From NCBI GenBank assembly GCA_013397795.1, contig VZTJ01004773.1, positions 493,326-557,325 on the forward strand: DNA of 64,000 bases. Reading direction: 5' to 3'. The position numbers and the translations under genes are program-made. Every line of letters starts with the position of its first letter. Position 1 is the stretch's first letter. Source of the stretch: Orthonyx spaldingii. Taxonomy: Eukaryota > Chordata > Aves > Passeriformes > Orthonychidae. The notes under the pieces are model-generated. The model made no database searches. It was not told where the DNA came from and saw nothing but the letters and a program-made list of their open reading frames with translations. This document shows positions 38,833-50,600 of this stretch, one piece after another.

Positions 38833-41800
38833 AGGAGGGAAGAGGAGTGAAAAAAACCAGAGCGTTGAGTAAAGATGGTATGGAAAATATCCTTTATTTA
38901 TTATGGAAGACAGGATGCTCCAAATCACAGCACTCCAGGCCATCCCTTGTACACGTATCTGTATTTCTTGCTGACCAAGCACTCCTCTGCTGGGAATGTA
39001 ACACCACGTCCCAGGAAAAGTGTCAGAAAGCCTCGTTCCCCTGGCTGCAGCCTTGCAGGGTAATTCCATGCCATCGGTGCGATCGCCAGGGATTCCAGGG
39101 GTGTGGTTAAACCTGAGCCCAGCCCGGGGAATAGATTAATTCTATCCCGCTGCCTTCGCAAGTTTCAGAAATATTACCGTGGGCTTTTTGGCAAAATTTA
39201 AATGCTGAGGGAAACAGATGAGGCGTTTTTAATAAGGCTTTTGTTCAGGTGCTGTAAAAGAAGTTAGGTCGGGGGGATTGTTCCGTTTTTAAGGTGAAGG
39301 ATTCTGTTTAGGATGTGCATGTTGGATCGACCTAAACGCAGCGTTATCAAGGGGGTTTGGTACCTCTTGTTAAACACATCAGGTGCTCAACAACTGTAAA
39401 ATTTATCAGCTAAAGGCAACCTGTGAGTACCCAACACCTTGTTGTGTATTGGCTGGCTTTGTTTCGCTGAAGGATGAGCCATTTGTCTGCCAACCTTTTC
39501 CTTTTAAATATTAAAGGGCTTGTGAGAGCTGCTTAGCACAGCACATTTCCAGAGAAGGAGAGAGAACTCTTTTAAGTTTTCTGATATTACAAACGGATGG
39601 TGCTGCTGGAATTTTCTTTGATTTCTGTAGGGGTTTCCAACAACTGGGCTGGTTGGTTGTCACATCCTCGTCTCAGACACGAATATAAACAGAAATACGA
39701 GCTGTGTAACGAAGGGTGTTGGTGCAGTGACCAGTGGAGGTGCAAGTAAAGGAAATTACGGAAAGAAAAATAAATAGGATGCCTTTAGCTTCATTAAAAA
39801 CTGCAAGAGCATAACAGATTGATCCTTTTCAGAAGGGACTGTACTTTCTACCAAGACATTAGGTTGCTGTCAAACTTGACTCTGTGATAAATTGTTCATT
39901 TTTGGCTGCTGTTCAGAGAAGTGAAGACAGGTCGGTGATGGGGTATGAGCAATCTTCTGAGCCAGTTGGATTTGAGATTTTGAGGCCTAATGAGATGCTA
40001 ATCCAGGCTTGTGAGTAATCCAGCATCCTGCTTATGGCTCTTTTTGGGAATGCCGGCAGAAATACAGTTGTTGGCTTCAGCCAAACCCGGGAGTGAGATG
40101 GATCCAGAACACAAAAGCCACAGAGCGACAGCAGCTGCTGAGAATCTGCTGTAGGTGCAGCATCAGTCAGTCCCCGCTTCCTTTGGCAAGGGCCCACTTG
40201 TCTGGATATTTTGGAAACCCCAAGGTGCCTGTTGGTGCTGCTGGGAATTACCCACTGTCAGGTAAACACGGGGCACGATCACCTTTAGGTGGGCTCATTG
40301 CCCAGCTGCTGAAGATTCCTCTCTCCATGTAACAACTCACACAACGCTGCTTCTCACTAGGAATACTGAGAATTTTAGATCAGACTGTGAAGGCACATGC
40401 AGAATTTCTTTTGAGCTAGCCAGAAATGTAAAACACAAAAGGTAGTTTTCAGAATTTAAAAAGAAGTAGCCCTCAATAAGTGTTCTTTTTTTTTAAAATT
40501 TATAACAGTCACTTAAAATAAATGTATTTTAGTATAGTTGCTGTCCTGCTTATTTTCTGGTTGTAAATCTGATTTTTCTGATTTGTCTTCTAGACCATTC
40601 ACCCCCTCTCTCTCCCAAAAAAACAAAACAAAAAAAAAACAAAAAAAACCCCAAAAAACTAAAAGCTGAAGACCTCCATTTTCCAAATTCAGCCTTCTAA
40701 CAAAAGATATGTTTTTTCTTGTTTATCATTCACAGACGTGTTTTAAAGTAGTTCCTTAACACTTTAAAAAATTAACTGTAGGTTTAAAATACTTGCAGTG
40801 CCATTAGGAGAAGAATTGGAGCCAAAACTTTACCTGTGCCAATGGTCCCTGAATTTTTCTGTGTGCCAAGATCTCCTTTGTGCATTTGACTACATTCCCT
40901 GGACTTCTTTCACTTCCCACTTGGAAATAATCCCTGGTCCTGTACATTCTCCTTTTTCTCTGTCCTTGGGAAGTACAGGGGTGGAAAGGAGGACCACAAG
41001 GAGCTGTGAGAACTCCTTCCATGACATTTTTTGTCCTGAAAACAGCTCCAGTCGAGCAACTGAGTTTGCTCTGATTTTACAGCAATGTGTATTTAGGCAA
41101 AACACTTGAGTAAATGATATTGTTTGTAACAGTCCTCTCACCCTATCCCCTTCTGATGAGAGGAATTTTCACAGGGCCAAGTCAAACCTGCAAAGGGCAT
41201 GTTTATTCCTGTGTTTTCAGTGAGGGATTATAGAGCTGAATGTTTAAATGGCTGCATTTGCAGCGTGGTTGTCCTTTGGAAAATTCTGTGGTGAAAAAAT
41301 GGAGTTGAGAATGTTGAAGAGGTAATAAAAAGACAACAATTTCTTGGTAGCACAAAGGCGTGGATTACTGCAATATGTGCTGGAAAAATATCACTTTGGT
41401 AGCCAATACTCTGTGTGTGTGCATAAACTATACACAGTTCAGTGTTTAAGATTTACCTGAAACAGGCAGTTCACGTTTTTTATTGCAAATTTTATATGGA
41501 GATGCAGAGATCTTTTAAGGCTTTTAACACTACATTAACTGTTATTTGATAGTTATTCAAGCAAGTGTGGAAAGGAGTTCACCTTTAAAGAAATTATTCC
41601 AACTTACAGAGGCATTTCTTCACCTTTATTTTTTTTGGTTTGGTTTGGTTTTTTATTAGACAATGTTTTTAACATTGACTGAAAAGAAAATGGGATCAAA
41701 ACTTTGAAAAAAGGGGTACAATCTTTCTAATTCAATCTTCAGGTTATGTTAGGATCTCTACCCCACTTACTGTCAAGCCTCATTACTCAATTTTCCAAAA

Positions 41801-42262
41801 ACTGATCCTTTGTACTTCCAGGTCTTGCCAATTTCAGACAAACACTATGTAAAAAATCAAATTTTATGCTGCATAAAATAAATTATTAATTCTTTCAACC
41901 TATTCTCTGTGTCTTTTAAAATCCTGTTAAGATGTATTTCAAAGCTGATAAATTATATCCGTCCAAATTCCTCCTGTGGCTCTCAAATCCAACTTCTGGC
42001 TGTAGCTCTGCGGGGAAAGCAGAGCTGCTTTAGATCCCACCTGACCCTGGCAGGAGGAGGAGGAGGTGGGCAAGTTTAGCTCCAAGGTGACTTTTTCCTG
42101 CTTATTCCCGAATAACAGATGCTCCTGCTTCAGCTTTTCATCCCAGTGTTGGGCAGAATTGGGCAGAGAAATGATGAAGCTGAGGAGGTGAAGCTGCTGA
42201 AGGTTTGGCGTGGATTTGGGTGATACCCTGGGCTGTTGCTGCCATGGGCTGGGGTGGGGAAG

Positions 42263-42866
42263 GGACACAAATCCCTGAAGGACACAAATTCCTGAAGGAC
42301 ACAGATCCCGAAAGGACGCAACTCCCTGAAGCACACAGCTCCCTCAAGGACACAATTCCCTGAAGGACACAAATTCCTGTCCCTGTCTCCCTGAAGGACA
42401 CAACTCCCTGAAGGACACAGATCCCCGAAGGACACAAATCTCCGAAGCACACAACTCCCTCAAGGACACAAATCCCTGAAGGACATAGATCCCTGAAAGA
42501 CACAAATCCCTGAAGGACACAACTCCCTCAAGGACACAATTCCCTGAAGGACACAAATCCCTCAAGGACACAACTCCCTCAAGGACATAAATCCCTGAAG
42601 AACACAAATTCCTGAAGGACACAAATCCTTAAAGGACACAAATTCCTAAAGAACACAACTCTCTCAAGGACATAAATCTCTAAAGGACGCAACTCCCTGA
42701 AGGACACAAAATCCCCGAAGGACACAAAATCCCCGAAGGACACAAATTCCTGAAGGACACAAAATCCTGAAGGACACAAATCCATATTCCTGTCTCCCTG
42801 AAGGACACAACTCCCCGAAGGACACAAATCAATCCCCGAAGGACACAAACCGCTGTCCCTGTCCCC
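42263..42866. repeat. 17-bp minisatellite, about 33 copies
   Basis: Tandem copies of a unit close to GGACACAAATCCCTGAA fill about 600 bp. Most variation is at the AAAT/AACT/AGAT position and CTGAA/CTCAA/CCGAA. Two 31-bp longer units carry an insertion ending CCTGTCTCCCTGAA (near 42361 and 42769), and two adjacent units are 18 bp. The unit has no stop in any minus-strand frame, so long Cys-rich minus open frames arise (17-residue period such as FRDLCPSGICVLQGFVS). I judge these non-genic. Confidence 0.9.
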
Positions 42867-43219
42867 AAGGCAGGGCCCGCCTTGCTCCGCGCTCTTTCCC
42901 CGCCAGGTGGAGCCCAAGGGGCGCTTTCCAACTCCTCCCGCAGTTTCTGTTTCTTGCCCGAATTCCATTAAAAGTACTTTCATTTTCTCTTTTGAATATC
43001 CGGCTCAAAGGCCCTTAGCTTAGGGTCTTCTTATCATCTCCCTCTTCTCTCCACCTAAAAGCCTCTTTAAAACCCCATTACTTTTAGCCCTGAGCTTTTT
43101 AAAGGCAGCACGGTGTATTTATTGTGTATGGTGCAAATTTAGGGCATTGGTCAAGTGAGAGTGGCACCAGCTGTTAAATATTTTTCCTTCAAAGCTGGCA
43201 ATTTTTGCTTATTTCTGTC

Positions 43220-43418
43220 CTGATATTAAGGGGAGCCTCTCCATTACTGGCACAGGGTGCCCAGAGAAGCTGTGGCTGCCCCATCCCTGGCAGTGTCCAA
43301 GGCCAGGTTGGACACTGGGGTTTGGAGCAACCTGGGATAGTGGAACCTGCTCATGGAGGGTGTGGAATGAGATGATCTTCAAGGTGCCTTCCAACCCAAA
43401 CCATTCCATGATTCCATT
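43220..43418 (+). mobile_element. CR1 LINE 3' fragment, sense
   Basis: It carries GGCACAGGGTGCCCAGAGAA, CAAGGCCAGGTTGGACACTG and the terminal CCAACCCAAACCATTCCATG. Confidence 0.85.
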
Positions 43419-45892
43419 ATTACTCAGCTCTGCTCACAGGGCCACTCTACAACTTTTCATTCCTTTTCTTGTGCTTTAACTTCTCTTATACTCTTGAAAT
43501 TACCATTATCTGCAGAGCACCCTCCGGACCTTCAGGCTCACTGAATCCAAAACTGTAAAACTGTTTATTCACACTTCTCTTGCTCATCCTTCCTCGTGGA
43601 AAGTGGCCTGTTTAGACAAAACAGCTTTTGTGTGTGAAACACAAAAGAAAGAATTTATTGCAAGAATACAACTTTTGTTGATAATGACAGTGAGGTGCAC
43701 ACAAATACATGAAGGTTGACAATGCAAGTGCTCCGTGTAATTTTGCAGGACAAGGTGTAATTCTGATGGCCACTTAAACAGCAAACATTAACTATTCTCC
43801 CCTTTCTCCACCAAAACAAACTCTTTAAAAATAAATACCTTGTGGTTTCTTATTTTTTTTTTTTTTCCTTCTAGAGGCTGTCAAGTACCACTTGCCTATA
43901 CCTTGACTCATCATTTGTTTGTCTGGGGAATTCAATAGCATTTCCCAATAAATACAGGTTATTGTAAAGAATACAGGGATCTGTGCTGCCAGTGCCTACA
44001 CAAATATTAGAGTATTGGATTTTTATAGCTGTTAGCTAGGTAAGACTGCTTTCTCTGAATAAACAAGGTATTGTGATTCTTCAAATTCTTTCTTTTCATG
44101 CACTCAGAATTGTTCTGAACTACTATGAGTAGGAATATTATTTGCTTTTTCCTTGAGTGCTTTTTAATTGTAAATTTAACATTACTTTCAGCTTTCTGTA
44201 TTTTTAATGTATGAGATTCTTTTTATTGTTGGGCATCTTGAACATTCCCTAGGCTGGTGGTTTATACTGATTTTTAACTGCTGATTTATTTTTGACTGCT
44301 GTTGTATCCATCTTCTGTCTGGATAAAGTGCAATTCAATGTATTTTCCACAAGTTCCTCTGGATTAGCAAAGCAGAAGAAAAACACACAAATTAGCCCCA
44401 CCTTTGTGTTGTTTAGCAGGCCAGCAATGTCCCAGGCTCACAAGCTTTACAGGTTTTCCAGCTTATCAGCTGAAAGGAATCAATGCTCGCTTGTTGCCCT
44501 TTGTTAAATGATCTATTTTTGCACATCTTGGGGAAGGTGATTTTAATCCTTTATATCCACAAAAGAAATATCTAAAAGCTCTCGTCTTGTTCTAAAGTAT
44601 TTGCTCCTGGGTTTCATAAAGACAATCAAGGTATATCAGGGGGAAAAAATCAACAGTAATTGTATTACAATGCACATTTACATCTCTATTTCTCCACGCT
44701 CCTCTCCACGCCACCACCACACAGAATGCTGAGTTTCACCTGAATTATGGCACAGGCACGTGGTGAAATACGGGTGAGTTAAATAACTGCTCTTCCACAT
44801 TGCTGCCCCTGTTGTCCATGTGCATGTTCTTGTCTGCCCCGAGTCTCAGGTAAAATTAGTTACCTAAGTCATCAGTTGCACATTTTATGTAGGAGGTTTG
44901 GGTTTTTAAGTTCTTGTGAGCTCTACGAGCAAAGATTTAGTCCAACGTTGTGTCCCTGCCTTGCAAGCTCTGCCTCTGTTTTAAATCATTAAATTCTTTG
45001 AACTGGTCCTGGCAGGGCTGAAAATCCACTGCTGGCCATTTGTGGGAGAGCAGAAAACACGTAAATTAAATTCCTCTGAGGGCTGGAATGACACTTTGCT
45101 CATTTGTTAGTCAAGTGGGGTGGATGCAGAAAATCTCTCTGTTGGTGCAGCGGCTCAAAGAGCAAGCAGGAACTCGCCAGGTTGTAATTTTAACTGTGTT
45201 AGCCCATAAACTTCCTCTGCTGACTGGGTTTTGTGATGGTGAGACAAGAATAAAACCCTGTAGATGCATTCACCTGCTCCATTCAGTGCCATTTGTTTCC
45301 TGAGTACATTTCCTGTCCTGCTTATCACCAAAGGGTCTTACAGCCTCACAGGAATTGAGAGTTCAGATTAATATTGTGTAAGTTTTTCTCTAAGATTTCA
45401 AATTACAGGATGAATGTCTGCAGGATAAAATCAGAAATTGTATTTCAGAAGGGTTCTGCGCCCCACATCTTCGATTAATCACTAAAGAAAGAACAGCGTC
45501 GCTTGGTTTTTTGCAGATACAAAACTGAGACATCTGAAGTAAAACATTTTAGAGTTTCCTCATCCTTAGACACTTAAAATCCCCTCAGCCACTGGATCCC
45601 TGGGATTTGGCAGGCCAGCAAACCAGGATTTGTAGCAAATGCCTGGGTGTAGTTCCATGTAGTTTAGGCAGTAATGAAAATTAAGTCACCTACTACACTT
45701 TTCTTGTGGGTAAAAGCAGGTAAAATTGCACTTTTCCAACAGACACTGATTCCTAATGAAGCGGTTTTTTTCACAATATTGAGGTGGTGACCAAGTTCCT
45801 AAGGGCTTAAAAATCTTCTCTACGGAATCTGTGACCCACCAATGCTCATACAATCAATTTATTTCAAAATTAAATTATCCCAAGTCCTAGCT

Positions 45893-46143
45893 TGTCGCTG
45901 TTGAGCCAATGTTGAAACAGAGGCACGCGAGGGAGATTGCTGAGAAAAGGGAATTATTTATTTAAATGCAGCTTTTATAGACAAAAATGAACACTTACTG
46001 GGATTGGCCACAGCCCTCCCCCCCCCCGGGGCTGATTGGCCACAGGCATTCCCGCCTGTTCCAAAGGAGCTCTGAACACCTTATCTTGTGTTTACCATAA
46101 ACACAAAGATTTTCTCATGAGAAAGAGGTTCTGTGCTGTCACA
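45893..46143 (-). mobile_element. Short ERV LTR, antisense, solo
   Basis: On the minus strand, reading from TGTGACAGCAC: two CCAAT boxes (plus ATTGG at 46035 and 46003), TCTATAAAAGC (plus 45972-45979), an AATAAA (plus 45957-45962) and the end CAGCGACA. Flanking hexamers ctagct (45887-45892) and ctagtt (46144-46149) look like a 6-bp target duplication with one mismatch. It is about 251 bp with no internal region. Confidence 0.65.
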
Positions 46144-47102
46144 CTAGTTAATATTCTTCGCTTTAATAAAAATAGAGGAATTTTTCATTTGGTTGCCACA
46201 CAGTGTTTTGGGTTTAGAGCCAGATTATTGTTACTTTAAGGGCTAGAAGTGTAGTCATCAACAGTTTCGATCATTTATTAGCAGAGACATCATTTTCTCA
46301 TGTGCCAGCTTGCAGGACAACACTTTCTGCAGAAATAATTGCATATTTTCAAAAGTGTGCCAGACTAGAGCTTGTCCTTAACTTCCTCTTTTCCTCTCAT
46401 AACTCTTTTTCCTTTCTGTCCAATGCTTTTCATTCCTTAAATTTATTTGTCCCATGTTACCTCCTTAATTATTCACACGCCCAGGTTTTATGGGACATTG
46501 CTTTTTCATTTGCAAGCTCCAGTACGTTCGAAAATAACCAGCAGCAATTGCTCCCTGAGGTTTCCCCTGCAATTTATAGGGTATTATAACACACCACTCG
46601 CAGACAAGGACAACAAACACTTCTCCTCCAGGGACTGCAAACATTGACAGCTTTCAGGGGTGTCCTGGGAGGAATGCAAAAGCCCCACTCTGGCTGCAGT
46701 TCCTATATGGGCCCTCCTGCAGGATTTTATTCATCTGTTTGCAGAGCTAAACATAATTCCTGTGCACCATTAGGGGCAGAGAGAACGAAGAAGCTTAATG
46801 GAAACTAAATCTGGGAGTTTTTAAGGGCAACTACGGAATCACAGAGTAATCTGAGCGATTTTCTGAATGAAAATTAGTGACCCAGCTACCCCAGCAGCAA
46901 GGAAACCTCCAGGTGATGGTGCACAGCACCTGATACACATGAAAAGATGAACTAAGGGTGGGCTGGAGCTCCTGGTGGGACTTGTGTCATCCCAGTGCTG
47001 TGGGGGTGGGTGGGAAAAGGAGGAGGGGTCTCCAATGGAAAAAGCCCTGGGTTGGGTTCAACAGACTGAGAAATAACTGGCTCATCGAGAGAATGGATGC
47101 AA

Positions 47103-47345
47103 ACTCAGAGTAGGTTTAGATTGGCTATTAGGAAGAAATTCTTCCCTGTGAGGGTGGTGGGGCACTGCAACAGGATGCCCGAGGAGCTGTGCCTGCCCCT
47201 GGATCCCTGGTAGTGTCCAAAGCCAGGCTGTTTGGGACTCTGGGTAACCTGATATAGTGGGAGGTTCCCTGCCCATGGCACCGGGGTTGGGACCCGACGA
47301 TCTTTAAGGGCCCCTTCTAACCCAAACCATTCTGTGATTCTACCA
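47103..47345 (+). mobile_element. CR1 LINE 3' fragment, sense, just upstream of the FAM3B promoter
   Basis: It begins AGAGTAGGTTTAGATTGGCT and ends AACCATTCTGTGATTCTACC. It lies about 100 bp from the CpG-rich promoter and is followed by an A-rich tract. Confidence 0.85.
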
Positions 47346-47360
47346 TTTCAACATTTGGGG

Positions 47361-47408
47361 AATAAAAAATAAATAAATAAATAAAAAAGAAATAAAAAGA
47401 AGAAAAAG
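47361..47408 (+). repeat. A-rich (AAAT)n-like tract
   Basis: AATAAA/AAAT units run between the CR1 fragment and the FAM3B promoter. Confidence 0.85.
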
Positions 47409-47596
47409 TCCAGCTTTCCGAACGGGCTGATGAGTGGCATGTGAGCCCCCCTCCTGTCCCGCCGGCAGCTGCGAGCTTTCTGCGGAGAATCACTGAAAGT
47501 TATTTAACTTCAGCCGGGGCGGTGCGGCGCTGACAGGCGGCCGCTCCCCTTCCCGCTCCCTTCCCGGTGCTGCCAGGGGGAGGCCGGGAGACGGAC

Positions 47597-47622
47597 GAGG
47601 AGGAGGAGGAGGAGGAGGAGGA
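47597..47622 (+). repeat. (GAG/GGA)n triplet repeat in FAM3B 5' UTR
   Basis: About eight perfect GAG/GGA triplets run up to a few bases before the FAM3B ATG. The opposite strand reads as a serine run, which is a shadow of this repeat. Confidence 0.85.
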
Positions 47623-47624
47623 AA

Positions 47625-47643
47625 ATGAAGCTGACCCAGCACT
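47625..47643 (+). CDS. FAM3B: FAM3B exon 1 coding part (start codon)
   Basis: Only 19 nt are coding: MKLTQH plus the first base of Ser7, with a strong donor gtgagtagg. It was identified because the frame of exon 2 needs a one-base phase and joining gives an N-terminus of exactly human length. It is too short for ordinary ORF detection, and the CpG-rich surroundings support it as the first exon. Confidence 0.9.
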
Positions 47644-50600
47644 GTGAGTAGGATGCGCTCCGGAGCCGCTCCGGGCGGGCCGAGACCCCCTCGCCTCGGG
47701 GAAGGGGCGAGAGGGCGGATCCCGGCTCAACACCCAGCTCTTAGCGTGGAATAATTCATGCTCGAGTTTTAAATATATTCTTTTCAGGCTTTTTTTTCTC
47801 TCTTCAAGCCCAGCTGCGTGCGGGTGGGTGTGTACATTAGCGAGGAGTGGCTGCGTGGGGGTTTTGAACGAGCTAAACACAAAATAACCCAAGACCCGGC
47901 TTACATTTAGTGATTTAGTTGCTGCCAAGGGGCACCTCAGGGAGAGGGGAAATTGGGAGCTGCTGGAAGGTGGGACTGCTGACACAGGAGCCGAGAGAAT
48001 GGCAGGAAGTTCTGTCAGGTTTAGGAGGTTTAGGCTGGATATTAGGGAAAGCTTCCTCCCCCAAAGGGTGGTCGGGCACTGGAACAGCTCCCCAGGGAAG
48101 TGGGGAGCACCAAACCTGACAGAGCTCCAGGAGTGTTTGGACAACGCTCTCAGGCACAGGGTGGGATTTTTGGAGTGTCCTGTGCTGGGCCAGGAGTTGA
48201 ACTGGATGATCCATGTTGTTCCCTTTAAACTCAGGATATTCTGTGCCTCTGACAACTTTTCCTTAATGCTCCGCTGTTTTACGTGTTTTGCCACGCCTCC
48301 ATCCTGACTGCCCTTCCTCATGGCTTCTCTCTGTCACCTTCTGTGCCTGAGTATCTCTGCCTCATGACAAAAACATAGCAGTAATGCTCGGGGGAGTCCC
48401 TCCGTGGCAGAAATGGAGTGAGGGAGGCACAGCAACCCCTCTGCAGCTCACCGTGCCCACGCTGCTCCTTGGGGCTGAGCAGCCACAGCCTCTAATTTGC
48501 AGCAAAAGCAGAGTCTGGCTTTCAGGCACACAGGCTGGACTTTGTGCTTGATAACTCTTAATTGCCTAATCACAAATAATTAAGCTCTCTTGACTATCTT
48601 AACCTTGCCTGAGTTTATGGCTTTGCTGTTACTGCGTAGAGGTTGGCACGTGTCTGTGGAGGTACCCAAAAATGAATGTGTGAGTGCAGGATAAATAACC
48701 TCAGTAAACCTGAGAGATCCAGCTGGACCCAGCAGTTTGGGTCAGTGAGGTCCCTCTCAAAAGTTGCCTTCTGAGTCCCAGAAAGCAAAACCAAAAGTTG
48801 GTTGACAGTGAAAATACTCCATGAATTTTGAGAATCAAGTACAAACTGGGCAGGAGGGTTGGTAAAGGTACTCCTTGAGCCTTAAAAGGCGTATTTCAAA
48901 AAATGTTTAAGAAGCTTGTGTTTGAAGTTAAACACAGAATAGGTTACAGAATCACAGAACCATTTAGGTTGGAAAAACCTCCAAGATCATCGAGTTCAAC
49001 TTTTGCTTGATCACCACCCCGTGAACTAGAGGGTAACACTGAGTGCCACATCCAGTTGTTTCTTGAACTCCTCCAGGGATGGGGACTCCAAACCTCCCTG
49101 GGCAGCCCCTGCCAATGCCTGACAACATTTTCCATTAAGAAATTCCTCCTGGTGTCCAACCTGAGCCTCACCTGGCAGAGCTGAAAGCCATTTCTTCTCT
49201 TCCTGTCCTTGTGCCCTGGGAGCAGAGCCCGACCCCCCCGGCTGCCCCCTCCTGTCAGGGAGTTGTGCAGAGCCACAAGGTCCCCCCTGAGCCTCCTTTT
49301 CTCCAGGCTGAGCCCCTTTCCCAGCTCCCTCAGACACTCCCCATATGACTTTCCAACCCCTTCCCCAACTCTGTTCCCTTCCCTGGACACACTCCAGCCC
49401 CTCAATGTCTGTCTTGTAGTGGGGGGGCCATAACTGGACACAGGATTTGAGGTGTGGCCTCACCAGTGCCCAGTGCAGGTGGGTCCTGGTCCTGTGGCCA
49501 CACTAATCCTGATCCAAGCCTCAATCCATCGATCCAGCCTGTCCAGACCCCTCTGCAGAGCCTTCCTGCCCTCCAGCAGATCGACACTCCCACCCAGTTT
49601 AGTGTTGTCTGCAAACTTACTGAGGGTGCCCTCGACCCCTCATCCAGATCATCAATAAAGATATTGAACCTGACTGGCTCCAGAAATGATCCCTGGGGGA
49701 CACCACTGGTGACTGGACACCAGCTGGTGTGGCACCATTCCCTGCCACTCTCTGGGCCCGGACATCCAGACAATTCTTAACCCAGGGAATAATGCACCAT
49801 CCAGGCCCTGGGCTGCAGCTTTTCCAGGGAATGCTGTGGGAGACGGTGTCAAAGGCTTTGCTGAAGTCCAGGTGCACACATCCACAGCCTCCCCATCATC
49901 CTGCAGGGGTCATAGAAGGAGATCAGGTTGGTCAGGCAGGACCTGCCTTTCCTAAACCTGTGCTGGATGCTGCTGATCCTTTGCTTGTCCTGTTTGTGCC
50001 ATGTGATCACACTCAGGATGATCTGTTCCATGATTTTCCCAGGCACTGGGAAACAGGCACAACAGCAGTTGGACATTTTGTTCTTTCTCCTCTGTTTAGG
50101 TAAAATACTGCACTGTTGAGGCTGTTTTGCAACAGAGTTGCTCCACAATAATGATGAAAAATAGTGCAAAATCACTGTAAAGGTAAACCTGCCAGGCCAG
50201 CTATGGAATGAGCACAACAAAACCTGACTGCTCTCACAGATCTCTGCCATGCACCACGCCCTATCCCCTGCCCAAAGATAGTCACCAAAATCTCTCAATA
50301 CAATCATTATTTTACTTCATTCTTCCTGGGTTTTGTCTTTGAAACTTGTGACTTGGCCTCCTTCACGAATTAAATCTATTTTGTGTATAAATCTGGTGAT
50401 TTTTTTAATGTTCAAGAAGAGCTAAGGCTGGTGTCACTCTGCTTGGTTCCAGCAGCTTCCTGAGTTGTGCACATGAACTTTGTCAGTGTTTGTGTTCACA
50501 TCACTGCACGAATGAAGTGTCAGAGTAAGTTTCAGTATTATTTTAGTGTGGGTTTGCACCACTACTCGTGGTGGAGTGAGAGATTTCTCATGGGTAATCA

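Larger units (their letters stand above)
37545..47450. other. BACE2-FAM3B intergenic region
   Basis: About 10 kb without a supported gene. It contains a poly-A run and a 29-N gap near 38.75 kb, an A-rich tract at 40.62-40.67 kb and a 17-bp minisatellite at 42.26-42.87 kb. CR1 fragments lie at 43.2 and 47.1 kb and an antisense LTR at 45.9 kb. No conserved open frame is recognised. Confidence 0.75.
47450..47720 (+). promoter_or_regulatory. FAM3B: FAM3B CpG-rich promoter and 5' UTR
   Basis: A short GC-rich, CpG-dense stretch surrounds the FAM3B start in otherwise CpG-poor DNA. It contains a GC box GGGGCGG at 47516-47522 and many CGG/GCG elements, and continues into intron 1 to about 47720. No TATA box is obvious, so a dispersed CpG-island promoter is likely. 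The transcription start is not determinable from sequence alone. Confidence 0.7.

Noticed and set aside
38673..39110. A 145-codon plus-strand open frame
   Set aside because: It runs through a poly-A tract and 29 unknown bases, and its lysine-rich part is an artefact.
42263..42866. CRISPR-like regular repeats
   Set aside because: The units are directly tandem with no unique spacers, and the surrounding genome is a vertebrate.
41939..42983. A set of overlapping minus-strand Cys-rich open frames with a 17-residue repeat
   Set aside because: They exist because the 17-bp repeat has no stop on that strand in any frame. There is no conserved domain, signal peptide or splice structure to support a gene.
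47500..48321. A 273-codon minus-strand open frame with a serine run and Pro/Arg-rich end
   Set aside because: It crosses the FAM3B promoter, exon 1 and a CR1 fragment in antisense. The serine run is the GGA repeat read backwards.
48944..50307. Minus-strand reverse transcriptase as an active gene
   Set aside because: It is split by frameshifts, truncated at its 5' side, and the catalytic FADD reads FADN, so it is a dead CR1 copy.
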